Shown here: positions 1 through 9,299 of the stretch, in pieces
Numbering within the stretch: the first letter of the stretch is position 1
How the letters are laid out: every line of letters begins with the position of its first letter
Assembly: GCF_003345655.1 (NCBI RefSeq)
Contig: NZ_QQOH01000004.1
Location: 248,001-312,000 of the forward strand
Direction of reading: 5' to 3'
Source: Motiliproteus coralliicola
GTDB taxonomy: Bacteria > Pseudomonadota > Gammaproteobacteria > Pseudomonadales > Balneatricaceae
Length of the DNA: 64,000 bases
Translations under genes and position numbers: made by a program
Notes under the pieces: model-generated
Told to the model about the DNA's origin: nothing
The model's input: the letters and a program-made list of their open reading frames with translations, nothing else
Databases searched by the model: none

Positions 1-2
1 CG

Positions 3-677
3 GAATTCGCCCAGTTCTGGGATGAGGGCTATGTCGACTTCGGTGCCGGCAAGCCCTGGACCCGCCACGCCGCTTTCCGCGACGATCCGGAGCTGAAGGC
101 ACTGGGTACCCCGTCCGGCTTTATCGAGATCTTCAGCCGTAAGATCGACCGCTACGGCTACGATAACTGCAAGGGGCATCCAATGTGGTTCGAAAAGAGC
201 GAGCGCTCCCACGGTGGGCCCGGCTCCGACCGCTTCCCGCTGTGGTTGCAATCCTGCCACCCGGACCAGCGATTGCATTCGCAGATGTGCGAATCCGAAG
301 CCTACCGCAGCACCTACAGCGTGCGGGGTCGTGAGCCTATCTACCTAAGTCCGGAAGATGCCCGTCGTCGCGGTATCCGTGATGGTGATCTGGTGCGGGT
401 CTACAACGATCGCGGCCAGCTGCTGGCCGGGGCGCGTGTCACCGACGACTTCGCCACCGGGGTGGTAAGGATCCACGAAGGGGCCTGGTACGGACCGATG
501 GACGAGTCGATCGGGGCGCTGGATACCTACGGCGATCCGAACACCGTGACCCAGGATCTGGGGGCTTCCAAGCTGTCCCAGGCCACCAGCGCCAACACCT
601 GTCTGGTCGAGATCGAGAAATATGTCGGCGAGGTGCCCCCGGTGACCGCCTTCGGTGGCCCGGTGGAAGTCCGCTAG
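3..677 (+). CDS. torA: TMAO reductase (TorA-type molybdoenzyme), C-terminal fragment
   Basis: The frame is open from the window edge to TAG at 675-677, giving the last 224 residues of a molybdopterin oxidoreductase of the TMAO/DMSO reductase family. The molybdopterin-dinucleotide-binding domain is recognisable ([19 protein letters not shown], then HEGAWYGP) and the tail [19 protein letters not shown] is typical of TorA. The family acts in the periplasm as terminal reductase in anaerobic TMAO respiration. The downstream torD gene supports the call. The N-terminal part, with signal peptide and most cofactor ligands, lies outside the window, so TorA cannot be fully separated from BisC/DorA relatives. 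Confidence 0.88.
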   Translation, partial: EFAQFWDEGYVDFGAGKPWTRHAAFRDDPELKALGTPSGFIEIFSRKIDRYGYDNCKGHPMWFEKSERSHGGPGSDRFPLWLQSCHPDQRLHSQMCESEAYRSTYSVRGREPIYLSPEDARRRGIRDGDLVRVYNDRGQLLAGARVTDDFATGVVRIHEGAWYGPMDESIGALDTYGDPNTVTQDLGASKLSQATSANTCLVEIEKYVGEVPPVTAFGGPVEVR

Positions 678-757
678 CGAGAAGTTCGGCCGCTAATGGC
701 GTCCACAATCAACGGCGGTCCTAAGGGCCGCCAACGCTCTGAAAAGCGAGGAATCTC

Positions 758-1399
758 ATGAACAGTTTCAGCGAATTGTCAGAAACGCGGGCAAGTATCT
801 ACTGGTGGTTTTCGACCCTGTTTGCCAGCGAGCTGAACGATGAACAGCTGCAGGCCTATTGCGGTGAGGAAGGTCGCGACTTTCTGCAGGGGCTGGCGGA
901 TAACGGCTTGAGCGAAGAGGTCGGCGCGCTGCAGCAGGTATTGCAGCAGCTGGCAGCGCAGGACCAGCCCCGGCTGGAACTGGCGGCTGACTTTACCCAG
1001 TGCTTTCTGGTGGATCAGAAGAGTTCGGCATTACCCTATGCCTCGGTCTATCTGTCCGACGACGGCCTGCTGTACCAGCAACCCCACCTGGATATGCTCG
1101 ACCTGCTCCAGTCCGAAGGATTGGCGGTTAACGAGGGGATGAACGAACCGGCCGATCACTTGGCGATCATGTTGGATTATCTGGGCAACCTGGTGATGCA
1201 GGGGGTGAATTCGAGCTCCGATGCCGAGCAGGGCATGCTGCTCGAGAAGCAGCTGAGTTTTATCGAGCAGCAGTTGATGAGCTGGGTACCGGCCTTTGTC
1301 GAGCGAACCCAGCAGCTCAAGCAGACCTTCTTCTACCCTAAGGTGGCGATGCTGTTGTTGGCCTACCTGCGACTGGATCAGACCTTTCTGAGTGACTGA
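758..1399 (+). CDS. torD: TorD, cytoplasmic chaperone for TorA maturation
   Basis: A 213-residue, mostly helical protein of the TorD/DmsD family, of normal length. It starts with ATG after a GAGGAA ribosome site, 80 bases downstream of torA. Family members bind the Tat signal peptide and apo-enzyme of the molybdoreductase and help insert the molybdenum cofactor before export. Sequence support includes RASIYWWFSTLFASEL near the N-terminus, the acidic FTQCFLVDQKSSALPYASVY segment and the EPADHLAIMLDYL motif common to TorD proteins. It is probably co-transcribed with torA; a hairpin terminator follows. Confidence 0.9.
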   Translation: MNSFSELSETRASIYWWFSTLFASELNDEQLQAYCGEEGRDFLQGLADNGLSEEVGALQQVLQQLAAQDQPRLELAADFTQCFLVDQKSSALPYASVYLSDDGLLYQQPHLDMLDLLQSEGLAVNEGMNEPADHLAIMLDYLGNLVMQGVNSSSDAEQGMLLEKQLSFIEQQLMSWVPAFVERTQQLKQTFFYPKVAMLLLAYLRLDQTFLSD

Positions 1400-1423
1400 A
1401 TTACTCGAGAAGGTATCAACAAA

Positions 1424-1449
1424 AACGGGGCACCCAAGGGAGCCCCGTT
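1424..1449. terminator. Bidirectional intrinsic terminator between torD and the ankyrin gene
   Basis: An 8-bp stem (AACGGGGC / GCCCCGTT) has a 10-base loop. It is followed by a T-rich stretch on the + strand and by TTTTTGTTG on the - strand. It lies between two convergent genes and can serve both. Confidence 0.8.
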
Positions 1450-1466
1450 GTTCGTTTCTGTTCCGT

Positions 1467-2837
1467 TTACTGCAGCTTGGCGATCACCTGGCTGCCCTTG
1501 AGCGCAGCGTTGTCCATTGCCATCTGAGCCGCGGTGTCATCGAACACGTCCTTGATCGACTTGTCGGCACCGGCGGCCAGCAGGAACTCGATTACTTCCG
1601 GTTTTTTGCCCAGCAGCGCGGCGTGCATCAGCGCGGTGGTTTCCTCACCGTCCTTGGCATTCAGATCGACACCGGCATCGACAATCTTCTGTAGCAGCTC
1701 GATCGGCTGGCCACCCTTGACCGCGTAGGTCAGGGCGGTGCCACCCTTGGCATCTTTGGCGGACAGGTCGGCACCCGCGGCGATCAGGCGGTCAATTACA
1801 GCGGTGAAATCGTCACCACGCAGCAGCGCGGCCAGCAGTGGAGTAACGCCTTTGTCGTTGGCGGCGGTGGGCTTGGCACCGGCATCGAGCAGGGTTTCGA
1901 TTACCGCCGGCTCCTTGAACGACAGCGCCAGCAGCAACGGTGTGTTACCGGCATTGTCGACCGCGTTGACGTCAAAGCCACGCTTCATCAGCGCGTCGTA
2001 GCCCTCGGCTTCTTCTTCGCGGTTGGCCATCAACATGTGCAGCGCAGTCTGGCCACGGTCGTTGGTGATGGTCAGGTCGTAGCCCTTGCTCTCGAGGAAG
2101 GCCAGACGCTCTTCGGAGGTGGCCTCGTCGGCGACCGTCAGCAGCACACCAGCGTAGCCGTAGTTGTCGGCCACTTCCGGGTCTTCGCTCATGTTGTAGA
2201 ACTTCTCCAGCATCTCGACGTTGTCGTTGGAGGTCAGCGCGCGCATAAACAGGTCGCGGCCTTCACCGTCGATATAGCCCGGATCGTAGCCCTTGTCTTC
2301 GAGCAGTTCGAACATCTTCATCGCCCGCTTGTTGTAGGCGAAGGCGCCCAGCGGGGTGATGCCCAGACGGTTCTGCTCGTTGAAGTCCAGACCGATCTCC
2401 TCGAAGTATTCGACGATGCCGGGACGGAATTTTTTGTTCTTCGACAGCCAGTATTGCGGGGTCTCGCCCATGTAATCACTGACCTGGTAGTCGGCGCCGA
2501 ATTCGGCGAACAGTTTGATCAGCTCGAGATCGCCGTAACGGGCGGCGTACAGCTCGGCGTACACTCCTTTACCGCCTTCGGGACGGTAAGGCAGGCCCTG
2601 CTCCAGCAGCCAACGCATCACCTCGATCGAGGCTTTGCCGCGCAGCGCGTAGTGCAGGCCCTGACGGCCGATCTTCTGTTTCTCGAGCAGGCTGTAACCT
2701 TCGTCCAGCTTGGCCTGCACGTCCTCGATGGTGGCTTCCTTCCAGAACTTCTTGGTCAGGAAGGGGTTCTTGGCGTGCGCGCCGGTGGCGAGCATTGCCG
2801 TCACCGCGAAGGTGGAAAGCAAGGTTCCGAGTTTCAT
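1467..2837 (-). CDS. Periplasmic ankyrin-repeat protein
   Basis: A 456-residue protein with a signal peptide (MKLGTLLSTFAVTAMLA, cleavage probably after AHA) and ankyrin repeats over most of its length. Clear repeats carry G-TPLLLAL, LLDAGAK, GVTPLLAALL, LIAAGADLSAKD and ALMHAALLGKKPEVIEFLL motifs. Ankyrin repeats bind proteins; no enzyme domain is visible. It begins 12 bases after the reductase gene and has a GAGG ribosome site, so it is the last gene of a Fur-type operon. A role as a periplasmic partner of the reductase or of metal handling is inference only. Confidence 0.82.
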   Translation of the reverse strand: MKLGTLLSTFAVTAMLATGAHAKNPFLTKKFWKEATIEDVQAKLDEGYSLLEKQKIGRQGLHYALRGKASIEVMRWLLEQGLPYRPEGGKGVYAELYAARYGDLELIKLFAEFGADYQVSDYMGETPQYWLSKNKKFRPGIVEYFEEIGLDFNEQNRLGITPLGAFAYNKRAMKMFELLEDKGYDPGYIDGEGRDLFMRALTSNDNVEMLEKFYNMSEDPEVADNYGYAGVLLTVADEATSEERLAFLESKGYDLTITNDRGQTALHMLMANREEEAEGYDALMKRGFDVNAVDNAGNTPLLLALSFKEPAVIETLLDAGAKPTAANDKGVTPLLAALLRGDDFTAVIDRLIAAGADLSAKDAKGGTALTYAVKGGQPIELLQKIVDAGVDLNAKDGEETTALMHAALLGKKPEVIEFLLAAGADKSIKDVFDDTAAQMAMDNAALKGSQVIAKLQ

Positions 2838-2849
2838 TGCAGGGTCCTC

Positions 2850-5030
2850 TTAGTAAATATCTTCAAGATAACGGCCGCATAGGCGCAATTCGGCAAGGCT
2901 GAGCCCTATGCTGGCGGAAATGGTGTCAATCTCTTCGGCCACGGCGCGGGCCATGCGGGACGAGCCGCAGACCATGATCGTTGCGCCTTCACGCAGGTGG
3001 TTGGCCACGGTATCGCCGGCACCGCGCAGGCGGTCCTGGACGTAGGCCTGATCGTCGTGACGAGAAAAGGCCGGGTGGAAGCCGGTCAGGCGTCCGTCGC
3101 TCTGCCATTGTTCGATGGCGTCGCGGTAGTAGAAATCGTGATCGGGGTGCCGTAGTCCGAAGAACAGCTCCATCGGCTGGTTGCGGTTCTGGCGGATCAT
3201 GCCGGCGAATGGAGCGATGCCGGTGCCGGCGCCGATCATAATGGTGGGCGCACGACGGGCCGGTCGGAAATCCGGGTTGTGCTCGACGTAGGCGTCGACG
3301 CAGTCACCGGGCTCCAGCCCCAGCAGGTAGTTGGAGCAGATACCACCGTCGACGCTGACCACGCACAGCTCGACCATGCCTTCGCGTTTGGAGGAAGCCA
3401 GCGAGTAGAGTCGTGCTATCGGATCTTGCGGCGGCACGATACCCATCAGATCGCCGGCCTGGAAGCCCGGCAGACGGCGGCGTTTCGGCGCGCGGAAACG
3501 CAGAATCGCCGACGGTGCACCGTCGTAACCGATAAAGTTCTCTCGTTCGGCCAACTCCAACTGACGAGTCTTCGGTCGCGGCGGGGTGTAATCCAGCACC
3601 AGCGCATCCAGCCCCAGTTTGGGCGCAATGGCATGGCCCCAGGCGGTGAAGGCCTGGGCCGAGCGACGGTTGATATCGCCCATCGGCAACAGACTTTCGC
3701 GGCCGGAAGCCTCGAGTGCTTGTTGGCATTCGATCGCAAAGGCGCAATAGGCCGGGAAGGCCTTGTCGCCAAAGCCGAGTACCGCAAACTGGTTAGCCCC
3801 TTGGTAGCCGGGCAGCCGATCCAGGAATTGGGATGCGCCCGAGGGCGGGGTGCCATCGCCGTAGGTGGCGGCCAGCAACAGCAGGGTGGTGTCCTCGCGT
3901 AGCTGGCAGGTGTGGTTCATGCCGCCCAGATAGACCGCTTTACCGGCATCGCGCAGTTGTTGCGCCAGGTGCGAGGCAAAGCCCCAGCTGGTACCGGTTT
4001 CGGAACCGACCAGAATCACGATCTCGGCCGACCCCATCGACACCATACCCCGTGGGCGCGGATGACGACGACGCAGCCAGATCACCACCCCGGTGATGGC
4101 GAAGAACGGTACCGATAGCGAGATTAGCCCGGCGATCGCGCCCCAGGTCGACGCACCCTGGCCTGTGTGCAGCAGGGTGAACAGGTCCAGCACCTGGGTC
4201 AGTGCCGGTACGCTTTCCTGGCCGATAATCTCACCCGACTGGCGGTCGATAAAGCTCAGGGTACCGCCTTGGCGCAGCACGTAGACATCCCACCAGTCGG
4301 CCCAGATCGGGAAACTGAGTTCGGTCAGTTCGCTGAGTTTGATGCTATCGAACACCGCCAGATCGGTGGCAGGGACCGGGTCCGCCTCAATTCTGGACTC
4401 GGGATAGGTCGGACCATCATCGACACCCGAAGGTACGATGCCGTTGGAGACCAGCGACATCCAGGTTCCCGACAGCACGGTGACAAACAGCGGTATCACC
4501 AGCAGGCGACCGATCAGGGTGTGCCATTTGTCCATTCCCCGACCTTTGACCTTGGTAAACAGCCGACCAAAGCCGCCGAGCCGGCGGGCCAGCAGGGTCA
4601 GCCCGGTGATTGTCAGCAGCAGCATCGCCACCACGCCGATCAAGGTGATCTGGCGACCGTCAGGTCCCAGCGCCAGGTTGCGGTGCAGGCTGTTGACCAG
4701 ATCCATAAAGGGATTGGGGCGATCTTTGCGCGCCAAACGGCCATTGTGGGGATTGAACGGGACTTCGCGAGAGCCCGCAGCATCGGCACCGCGCAGCAGC
4801 ACCCGACCGGAATAATCGATACGGACGCGATCAATCTCGAAATAGGGATTCTTTTTGGCGGACAGGCGCAGCACATCACCCACGGTCAGCTCACCGAGCT
4901 CGTGCACGTTGCGGTCGAATCGCTTCAGGATTGGATCGATCGACAGGATCGACCCGGTCACGGCCAAGAAGACCAGCAACAGACTGAGGGCAACTCCGGC
5001 CCAGCGATGTGTCTGACGCCACATGGTCAA
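2850..5030 (-). CDS. PepSY-flavodoxin-FNR membrane reductase, likely iron reduction
   Basis: A 726-residue fusion. The N-terminal half has a TM helix near residues 13-33, a PepSY-type periplasmic region and further TM helices around 130-150, 172-195 and 300-320. From about residue 335 follow a flavodoxin-like domain (ILVGSETGTSWGFASHLAQ, ATYGDGTPPSGA) and a ferredoxin-NADP-reductase-like domain with FAD motif RLYSLASS and NAD(P) motif MIGAGTGIAPFAGMIR. It resembles CysJ fused to a PepSY transporter-like part. The architecture suggests moving electrons from NADPH across the inner membrane, plausibly to ferric siderophore or other periplasmic metal. Its start abuts the DUF2271 stop, and Fur-like sites precede the operon. 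Confidence 0.85.
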   Translation of the reverse strand: MTMWRQTHRWAGVALSLLLVFLAVTGSILSIDPILKRFDRNVHELGELTVGDVLRLSAKKNPYFEIDRVRIDYSGRVLLRGADAAGSREVPFNPHNGRLARKDRPNPFMDLVNSLHRNLALGPDGRQITLIGVVAMLLLTITGLTLLARRLGGFGRLFTKVKGRGMDKWHTLIGRLLVIPLFVTVLSGTWMSLVSNGIVPSGVDDGPTYPESRIEADPVPATDLAVFDSIKLSELTELSFPIWADWWDVYVLRQGGTLSFIDRQSGEIIGQESVPALTQVLDLFTLLHTGQGASTWGAIAGLISLSVPFFAITGVVIWLRRRHPRPRGMVSMGSAEIVILVGSETGTSWGFASHLAQQLRDAGKAVYLGGMNHTCQLREDTTLLLLAATYGDGTPPSGASQFLDRLPGYQGANQFAVLGFGDKAFPAYCAFAIECQQALEASGRESLLPMGDINRRSAQAFTAWGHAIAPKLGLDALVLDYTPPRPKTRQLELAERENFIGYDGAPSAILRFRAPKRRRLPGFQAGDLMGIVPPQDPIARLYSLASSKREGMVELCVVSVDGGICSNYLLGLEPGDCVDAYVEHNPDFRPARRAPTIMIGAGTGIAPFAGMIRQNRNQPMELFFGLRHPDHDFYYRDAIEQWQSDGRLTGFHPAFSRHDDQAYVQDRLRGAGDTVANHLREGATIMVCGSSRMARAVAEEIDTISASIGLSLAELRLCGRYLEDIY

Positions 5031-5519
5031 TTACAGCTTGTAGCGGATGTAGCGGACGTAACCGGTGCCGGCGATCTTCTGTCGCTGGTTGGCCTTGGTC
5101 AGATCAACCTCGGCATCGGTCTGAACGTTGTCGGCATTCTCAACCGAGGTCTCAACCCGCAGCTTGTAGCCGGCATCCACCAGCGCCGGATCGATATCAA
5201 TCCGCATCACCGAACGCGCACCCGGCGCAGTGGAGGCGCCGGTGATGCCGTCGACATCCTCACGGGCGCGGCTGTGGTAGCCAAACCAGCGCTTGGAGTC
5301 GGGCCACCAGATCTTGTCCGGGCCAGAAACCCACAACGTACGGTCGAACTTGCCCTTGGGGTTGACCAGGTAAACGTGGAAGTAGGCTTCGGGACCGTTG
5401 TATTCGTTCAGTTGCACCAGTACGACCGCCTCTTTCGCCTGAGCCGGAAGGGCAAAGGCCAGCAGCGATGCGCCGACAAGAAGGTACTTACGTAATTGGG
5501 CCGGTAGTGAAAGCAACAT
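5031..5519 (-). CDS. DUF2271 family periplasmic protein
   Basis: A 162-residue protein with an N-terminal signal peptide (QLRKYLLVGASLLAFALPAQA) followed by a compact domain matching DUF2271 (VVLVQLNEYNGPEAYFHVYL, then TLWVSGPDKIWWPDSKRW and DGITGAST). The family has no defined activity but is commonly found beside PepSY-domain iron-uptake reductases, as here. It is the first gene of the leftward operon, contiguous with the reductase gene. Expression is probably iron-regulated through the sites near 5691-5733. The family call is firm; the function is unknown. Confidence 0.8.
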   Translation of the reverse strand: MLLSLPAQLRKYLLVGASLLAFALPAQAKEAVVLVQLNEYNGPEAYFHVYLVNPKGKFDRTLWVSGPDKIWWPDSKRWFGYHSRAREDVDGITGASTAPGARSVMRIDIDPALVDAGYKLRVETSVENADNVQTDAEVDLTKANQRQKIAGTGYVRYIRYKL

Positions 5520-5690
5520 GGTGGGTCTCCAGTGAATGTTAAAAAGGTGCCCGCCCCCAGACCTGACGGCAGGGAGAGTGCGGAATAAGTCAGCTGATCA
5601 CTGTTGATGTCCAGGGCCTCAACGTGGCGCTATGGACAGGGAAAAGCCTGAATAAGAATTGGAGTTATTATTTTTCGAAACACTATTATC

Positions 5691-5733
5691 AATATTGAGA
5701 ATCGTATTTCAATAGATAATGAGAATGGTTAGC
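5691..5733. promoter_or_regulatory. Two Fur-box-like sites upstream of the DUF2271-reductase operon
   Basis: GATAATGAGAATGGTTAGC at 5715-5733 matches the 19-bp Fur consensus GATAATGATAATCATTATC at 15 positions. A weaker neighbouring match, AATATTGAGAATCGTATTT at 5691-5709, agrees at 12. Both lie about 170-215 bp before the leftward operon. Fur itself is encoded at 46947-47366. The 5520-5885 gap otherwise holds only the terminator hairpin of the next gene. Confidence 0.7.
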
Positions 5734-5839
5734 GTGCTTTGGTAGCTATTAGAGTAGGTAGTGTTACGTGTACAGCAATAGCTGCTTCGTGATTCTTTGT
5801 ATGAATTTCAACCGCTTGCGAGTAGTTGTGGCATTAAAC

Positions 5840-5860
5840 CCTGACGGATTGCCCGTCAGG
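5840..5860 (-). terminator. Hairpin after the GGDEF-EAL gene
   Basis: A perfect 8-bp stem (CCTGACGG / CCGTCAGG) with a 5-base loop lies 25 bases past the stop of the GGDEF-EAL gene. On the - strand it is followed by GTTTAATG, a weak T tract. Confidence 0.55.
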
Positions 5861-5885
5861 CACAGCTACCGTGACTGGATGTGAC

Positions 5886-7931
5886 TCAGTCATGTAATCC
5901 GTTACTGCGTTGTTTGCAGTTGGGTTTGAGGGTCAGCACGTTACTGGCTTTGGCCGGGACGAACTGGGCATTGATCTGTTCGACTGGCAGCGGCTTGGCG
6001 CACAGATAGCCTTGACCGGTCTGGCAGCCGAAGCGGGTCAGGTCCTGCTCCTGGCGCTCGGTCTCTATCCCTTCGGCGACCACGTTTAATCCCAGCGAAC
6101 GGCCCAGTTGGATGATGTTGCGCAGGATGATGCCGGTGGCTGCATTGTCCTGATACTGGTCGATAAAGCTCTTGTCGATCTTCAACGTATCGATCTGCAG
6201 GTCGCGCAGGTAGCTCATCGATGAGAAGCCGGTACCGAAGTCGTCGATGGCGATCGTCACCCCCAGCTTTTTCAGGTTGGCCAGCACTTCCCGGCTGTAG
6301 TCGCTGTCTTCCAGTAGCGCGTGCTCGGTAATCTCGATCTCCAGCGAGTCGCCGCTGACCTGATGCCGGGTCAGCAGCTCGACCACGGTGCTGAGGAAGT
6401 CCTGCCGATGGAAGGTGTAGGGGGAGATGTTGACGGCCACCTGCTTGAGCTTGAAGCCCTGGGCGTGCCACCGCAGCGTCTGCTTCAGGGAATCTTCGAG
6501 CACCAGGTAGTCGATCAGGTGGATCAGGCCGATCTTCTCGGCCACCTCGATAAACTGGTCCGGGGCGATCAGGCCGTGCTCTGGATGTTGCCAGCGTACC
6601 AGGGCTTCGAGGGCGGTGATCTCCTTGGTCTGCAGTTCCCACTGGGGCTGGTAATACGCGATCAGCTGGCGTTCCTGCAGGGCTTCACGCAGGTCGTGTT
6701 CGATGGTGATGCGCTGTTGTACGCTGGTCGACAGCGACTGGCTATGCAGCTCAAACCGATTCCGACCCATCTCCTTGGCGTGGTACATGGCCGAGTCGGC
6801 CGACAACATCAGGGCTTCGGCGTTATCGCCGTCGTCGGGATAGATCGCCACCCCGATGCTGGCGGTGACATAGGAGGTCACCTCGCCGAGCCGAAACGGC
6901 TGGCTCATCTCACTGGTCAGGCGCGATGCGATCTCCTGGGCTGTCTCGACGGCATGGCTCTGGCCCTTGAGGGTTTTCAGCAGCACCATAAATTCGTCAC
7001 CACTGATCCGGGAGGCGGTGTCCAGTTCGCGCAGGCAGCGACTGATCCGCACGGCGGTCTGTTGCAATAGCTGATCACCGGCCTGGTGACCGTAACGATC
7101 ATTGGTGGTCTTGAAGTGATCCAGATCGATAAACAACAGCGCGAAGCTGGTCTCCATCCGTTTTGACTCCAAGATGGTCTGGGCCAGGCGGTCGGTGAAC
7201 AGGGTCCGGTTGGGGAGTTGGGTCAACGGGTCATAGTTGGCGCGGAAATTCAGTTCCAGATTCTTCTGCTCGATCTCGTGATTGGATTCCGACAGCGACT
7301 GCAGTAGTTGCTGTTTCTGCCGTTCGCGCTGATAGAGGGCCACGCTGAACAGCAGCGCCAGCAGGGTTGCTAGCACCAGGATGGCGCCGCCGGCAATTTT
7401 GAACTGCCTCAAGTCGGCGGCGATCTGGCCTTGAATATCCTGCTGGACAAAGTCGGCCTCGTGGATAAAGGACTGGAACACCCGGTCGAACTCCTGGTCA
7501 AGATCCGAACCGGCTTCAGAACCACTGAGGTTCTCGTAACGCTGGACCGCGATCTGACGAAAATTCTCCAACTTGGCCCTGACCAGGGTGATTGCCTCAC
7601 GCAATGCCGGCTCATTCAGGGGCTGATAGGTGTGATTGTTTCGGCGGCCTCCGCGAAGCAGGGCTTCGGCATACCAGTCCGCCTGATCGATATGGGTCCA
7701 TACCGAGCTCATCGACTCGTTGCGATCGCCGGAGAGAATCTCTTCGAACCACAGGTGCGCGGTGGTCGCCTCCAGCTTAATATTCATCACCGCATGCATC
7801 TGGGGCACGTGGTGGGCATCCATCCGGTTGCCCTGGTAGAACAGAAACGACATGGCCAGCAGGAAAACCAAGGCGCTGATGCTGGTGGTGATCACCAGCC
7901 GGCGGGGGTTGAGTGCATGTTGCTCTGGCAT
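5886..7931 (-). CDS. Membrane-bound GGDEF-EAL cyclic-di-GMP protein
   Basis: A 681-residue protein with two TM helices (about 16-34 and 180-203) bracketing a helical periplasmic sensor region, then GGDEF (about 235-400) and EAL (about 415-665) domains. The cyclase motif is SGDEF rather than GGDEF and no RxxD inhibitory site precedes it, so cyclase activity is possible but uncertain. The phosphodiesterase half looks intact: EALVRWQ, NISPYTF, EITEHALLED, DDFGTGFSSMSYL and KIDKSFI are all present. It probably hydrolyses c-di-GMP in response to a periplasmic signal. It stands alone, so its target is unknown. Confidence 0.9.
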   Translation of the reverse strand: MPEQHALNPRRLVITTSISALVFLLAMSFLFYQGNRMDAHHVPQMHAVMNIKLEATTAHLWFEEILSGDRNESMSSVWTHIDQADWYAEALLRGGRRNNHTYQPLNEPALREAITLVRAKLENFRQIAVQRYENLSGSEAGSDLDQEFDRVFQSFIHEADFVQQDIQGQIAADLRQFKIAGGAILVLATLLALLFSVALYQRERQKQQLLQSLSESNHEIEQKNLELNFRANYDPLTQLPNRTLFTDRLAQTILESKRMETSFALLFIDLDHFKTTNDRYGHQAGDQLLQQTAVRISRCLRELDTASRISGDEFMVLLKTLKGQSHAVETAQEIASRLTSEMSQPFRLGEVTSYVTASIGVAIYPDDGDNAEALMLSADSAMYHAKEMGRNRFELHSQSLSTSVQQRITIEHDLREALQERQLIAYYQPQWELQTKEITALEALVRWQHPEHGLIAPDQFIEVAEKIGLIHLIDYLVLEDSLKQTLRWHAQGFKLKQVAVNISPYTFHRQDFLSTVVELLTRHQVSGDSLEIEITEHALLEDSDYSREVLANLKKLGVTIAIDDFGTGFSSMSYLRDLQIDTLKIDKSFIDQYQDNAATGIILRNIIQLGRSLGLNVVAEGIETERQEQDLTRFGCQTGQGYLCAKPLPVEQINAQFVPAKASNVLTLKPNCKQRSNGLHD

Positions 7932-8422
7932 ACCAATATCCCTATCGATTTTTACAACAACAGCAAGTCCAGGCCATTGATCGGATTAAATCATCCTTAG
8001 CGGGGATTATCGAGGCGGTTATCTGAATGGGGGAACGCAACGAACCATAAATTGATTCTAGAGCAGAGTTGCCGATTTCGCTGTCACCCTGAGGTTGAGA
8101 GCGGAAAATTCACCTAATCGTCATGTTGTTGATCAGCAGCCGGGTAGAAAGTTCGGTCTTAGTCTGTTGATTAATATCGATTTAATCCGGTTTGGTCGGG
8201 TTGGCCCTGAGTGTCATCCCTTCCCTGATCTGCACCCGTAGCGGCCGTGGAATCACCCGAAAATCGGTCGTCAGCCCCACCTCGGTCGGGATGATAGATG
8301 TCGATGGCCGAGATCTTTCCAACGAAGTGCGCGCGAAGCTGCTATACCCATACTGTTGGGGCTGTTATTGAGGCTAAGGTTCTTGGTTGCTGTCCGGAAA
8401 TCAGTCGCAGAGGTTAACTGCC
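7932..8422. other. Intergenic region without a recognised gene
   Basis: This 491-base gap separates two divergent genes. No convincing ORF, RNA gene or strong hairpin was seen. It presumably holds both promoters. Confidence 0.5.
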
Positions 8423-9211
8423 ATGCATCGGTATCTATGGGCACTGTTGTTGGTGCTGGTATTGGGAAGGGCGAACGCGGACGCGCTTGAAGATGGCTGT
8501 GCTTCGTCGCTGGAGCAGATCCAGTGGTTGAGCGAGCATTATGCGCCCTATAACTTCGTCGGCGAGCAGGGCACTCCGACCGGTATGACGACGGAGATCC
8601 TGCTAACCCTGTTTCAACGTCTGGGGGCCAAGGTCGATGCTGAAAATATCGTGTTCCTGCCTTGGGCCCGCTCCTACCGGACCATTCAGATCCGACCGGA
8701 TCACGGCCTGTTCTCCACCACCATCACACCGCAGCGGGAAAAGCTCTTTACCTTCGTCGGACCGATCGTTCCTATCAAGGTGGCGCTGATCGCCAAGCGC
8801 GACAAGCAACTGCGGATCGGCTCGGTGGAAGATATGAACGATCTGAGAATCGGCACGGTGAAAGACGACATCGGTGAGCAGCTGCTGCTCGAAGCCGGGG
8901 TCAATCCGCTGGCCATCCAGCGTACCAGCTATGCGGATAATCTGGTGATTCAGCTGATTCGTGGGCGGTTGGATGCCATCGCGTACGCCGAAATGCCCAC
9001 CTTCTACTACATGAAGCAGCTAGGCGATAATGCTGCCGACTACGAAGTGATCCATGTCTTCAGCGAGGCAGAGATGGGGGTGGCGTTTCACCCCGCCACC
9101 GACCCGCTGGCCATTGCCTGCCTACAGGAAGCGCTGGATAAGTTGAAAGCCGAAGGTGGAGTAGAAGAGGTGGTCAACCGTTATATCGGAGAGCTGCCGG
9201 AAGCCCCCTAG
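8423..9211 (+). CDS. Periplasmic solute-binding protein (SBP_bac_3 type)
   Basis: A 262-residue protein of the family 3 extracellular solute-binding fold. It has a signal peptide (MHRYLWALLLVLVLGRANA) and then IQWLSEHYAPYNFVGEQG and GMTTEILLTLFQRLGAK, typical of polar amino-acid binders. ATG 8423 was chosen because AGAGG lies 9 bases before it; the in-frame TTG at 8387 has none. No ABC permease or ATPase is adjacent, so it may act as an orphan receptor, for example for the neighbouring c-di-GMP protein, rather than in transport. The ligand cannot be read from sequence. Confidence 0.82.
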   Translation: MHRYLWALLLVLVLGRANADALEDGCASSLEQIQWLSEHYAPYNFVGEQGTPTGMTTEILLTLFQRLGAKVDAENIVFLPWARSYRTIQIRPDHGLFSTTITPQREKLFTFVGPIVPIKVALIAKRDKQLRIGSVEDMNDLRIGTVKDDIGEQLLLEAGVNPLAIQRTSYADNLVIQLIRGRLDAIAYAEMPTFYYMKQLGDNAADYEVIHVFSEAEMGVAFHPATDPLAIACLQEALDKLKAEGGVEEVVNRYIGELPEAP

Positions 9212-9229
9212 TTTTCGTTTCCATCATGG

Positions 9230-9269
9230 AAAAAAGCCCGCCGCGGTTGAGCACCGGCGGGCTTTTTTT
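9230..9269. terminator. Strong bidirectional intrinsic terminator
   Basis: AAAAAAGCCCGCCG pairs with CGGCGGGCTTTTTTT around an 11-base loop. There are T runs on both strands. It sits between the convergent solute-binding protein and dctM genes. Confidence 0.9.
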
Positions 9270-9299
9270 GGGCTTTGAATTGACAGCAAGACCTAAGGG

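Noticed and set aside
2037-2882. 281-codon + frame opposite the ankyrin gene
   Set aside because: It is the mirror frame of a clear ankyrin-repeat protein with signal peptide and ribosome site.
4167-5495. 442-codon + frame opposite the PepSY reductase and DUF2271
   Set aside because: Antisense to two genes with recognised domains; no domain, ribosome site or promoter of its own.
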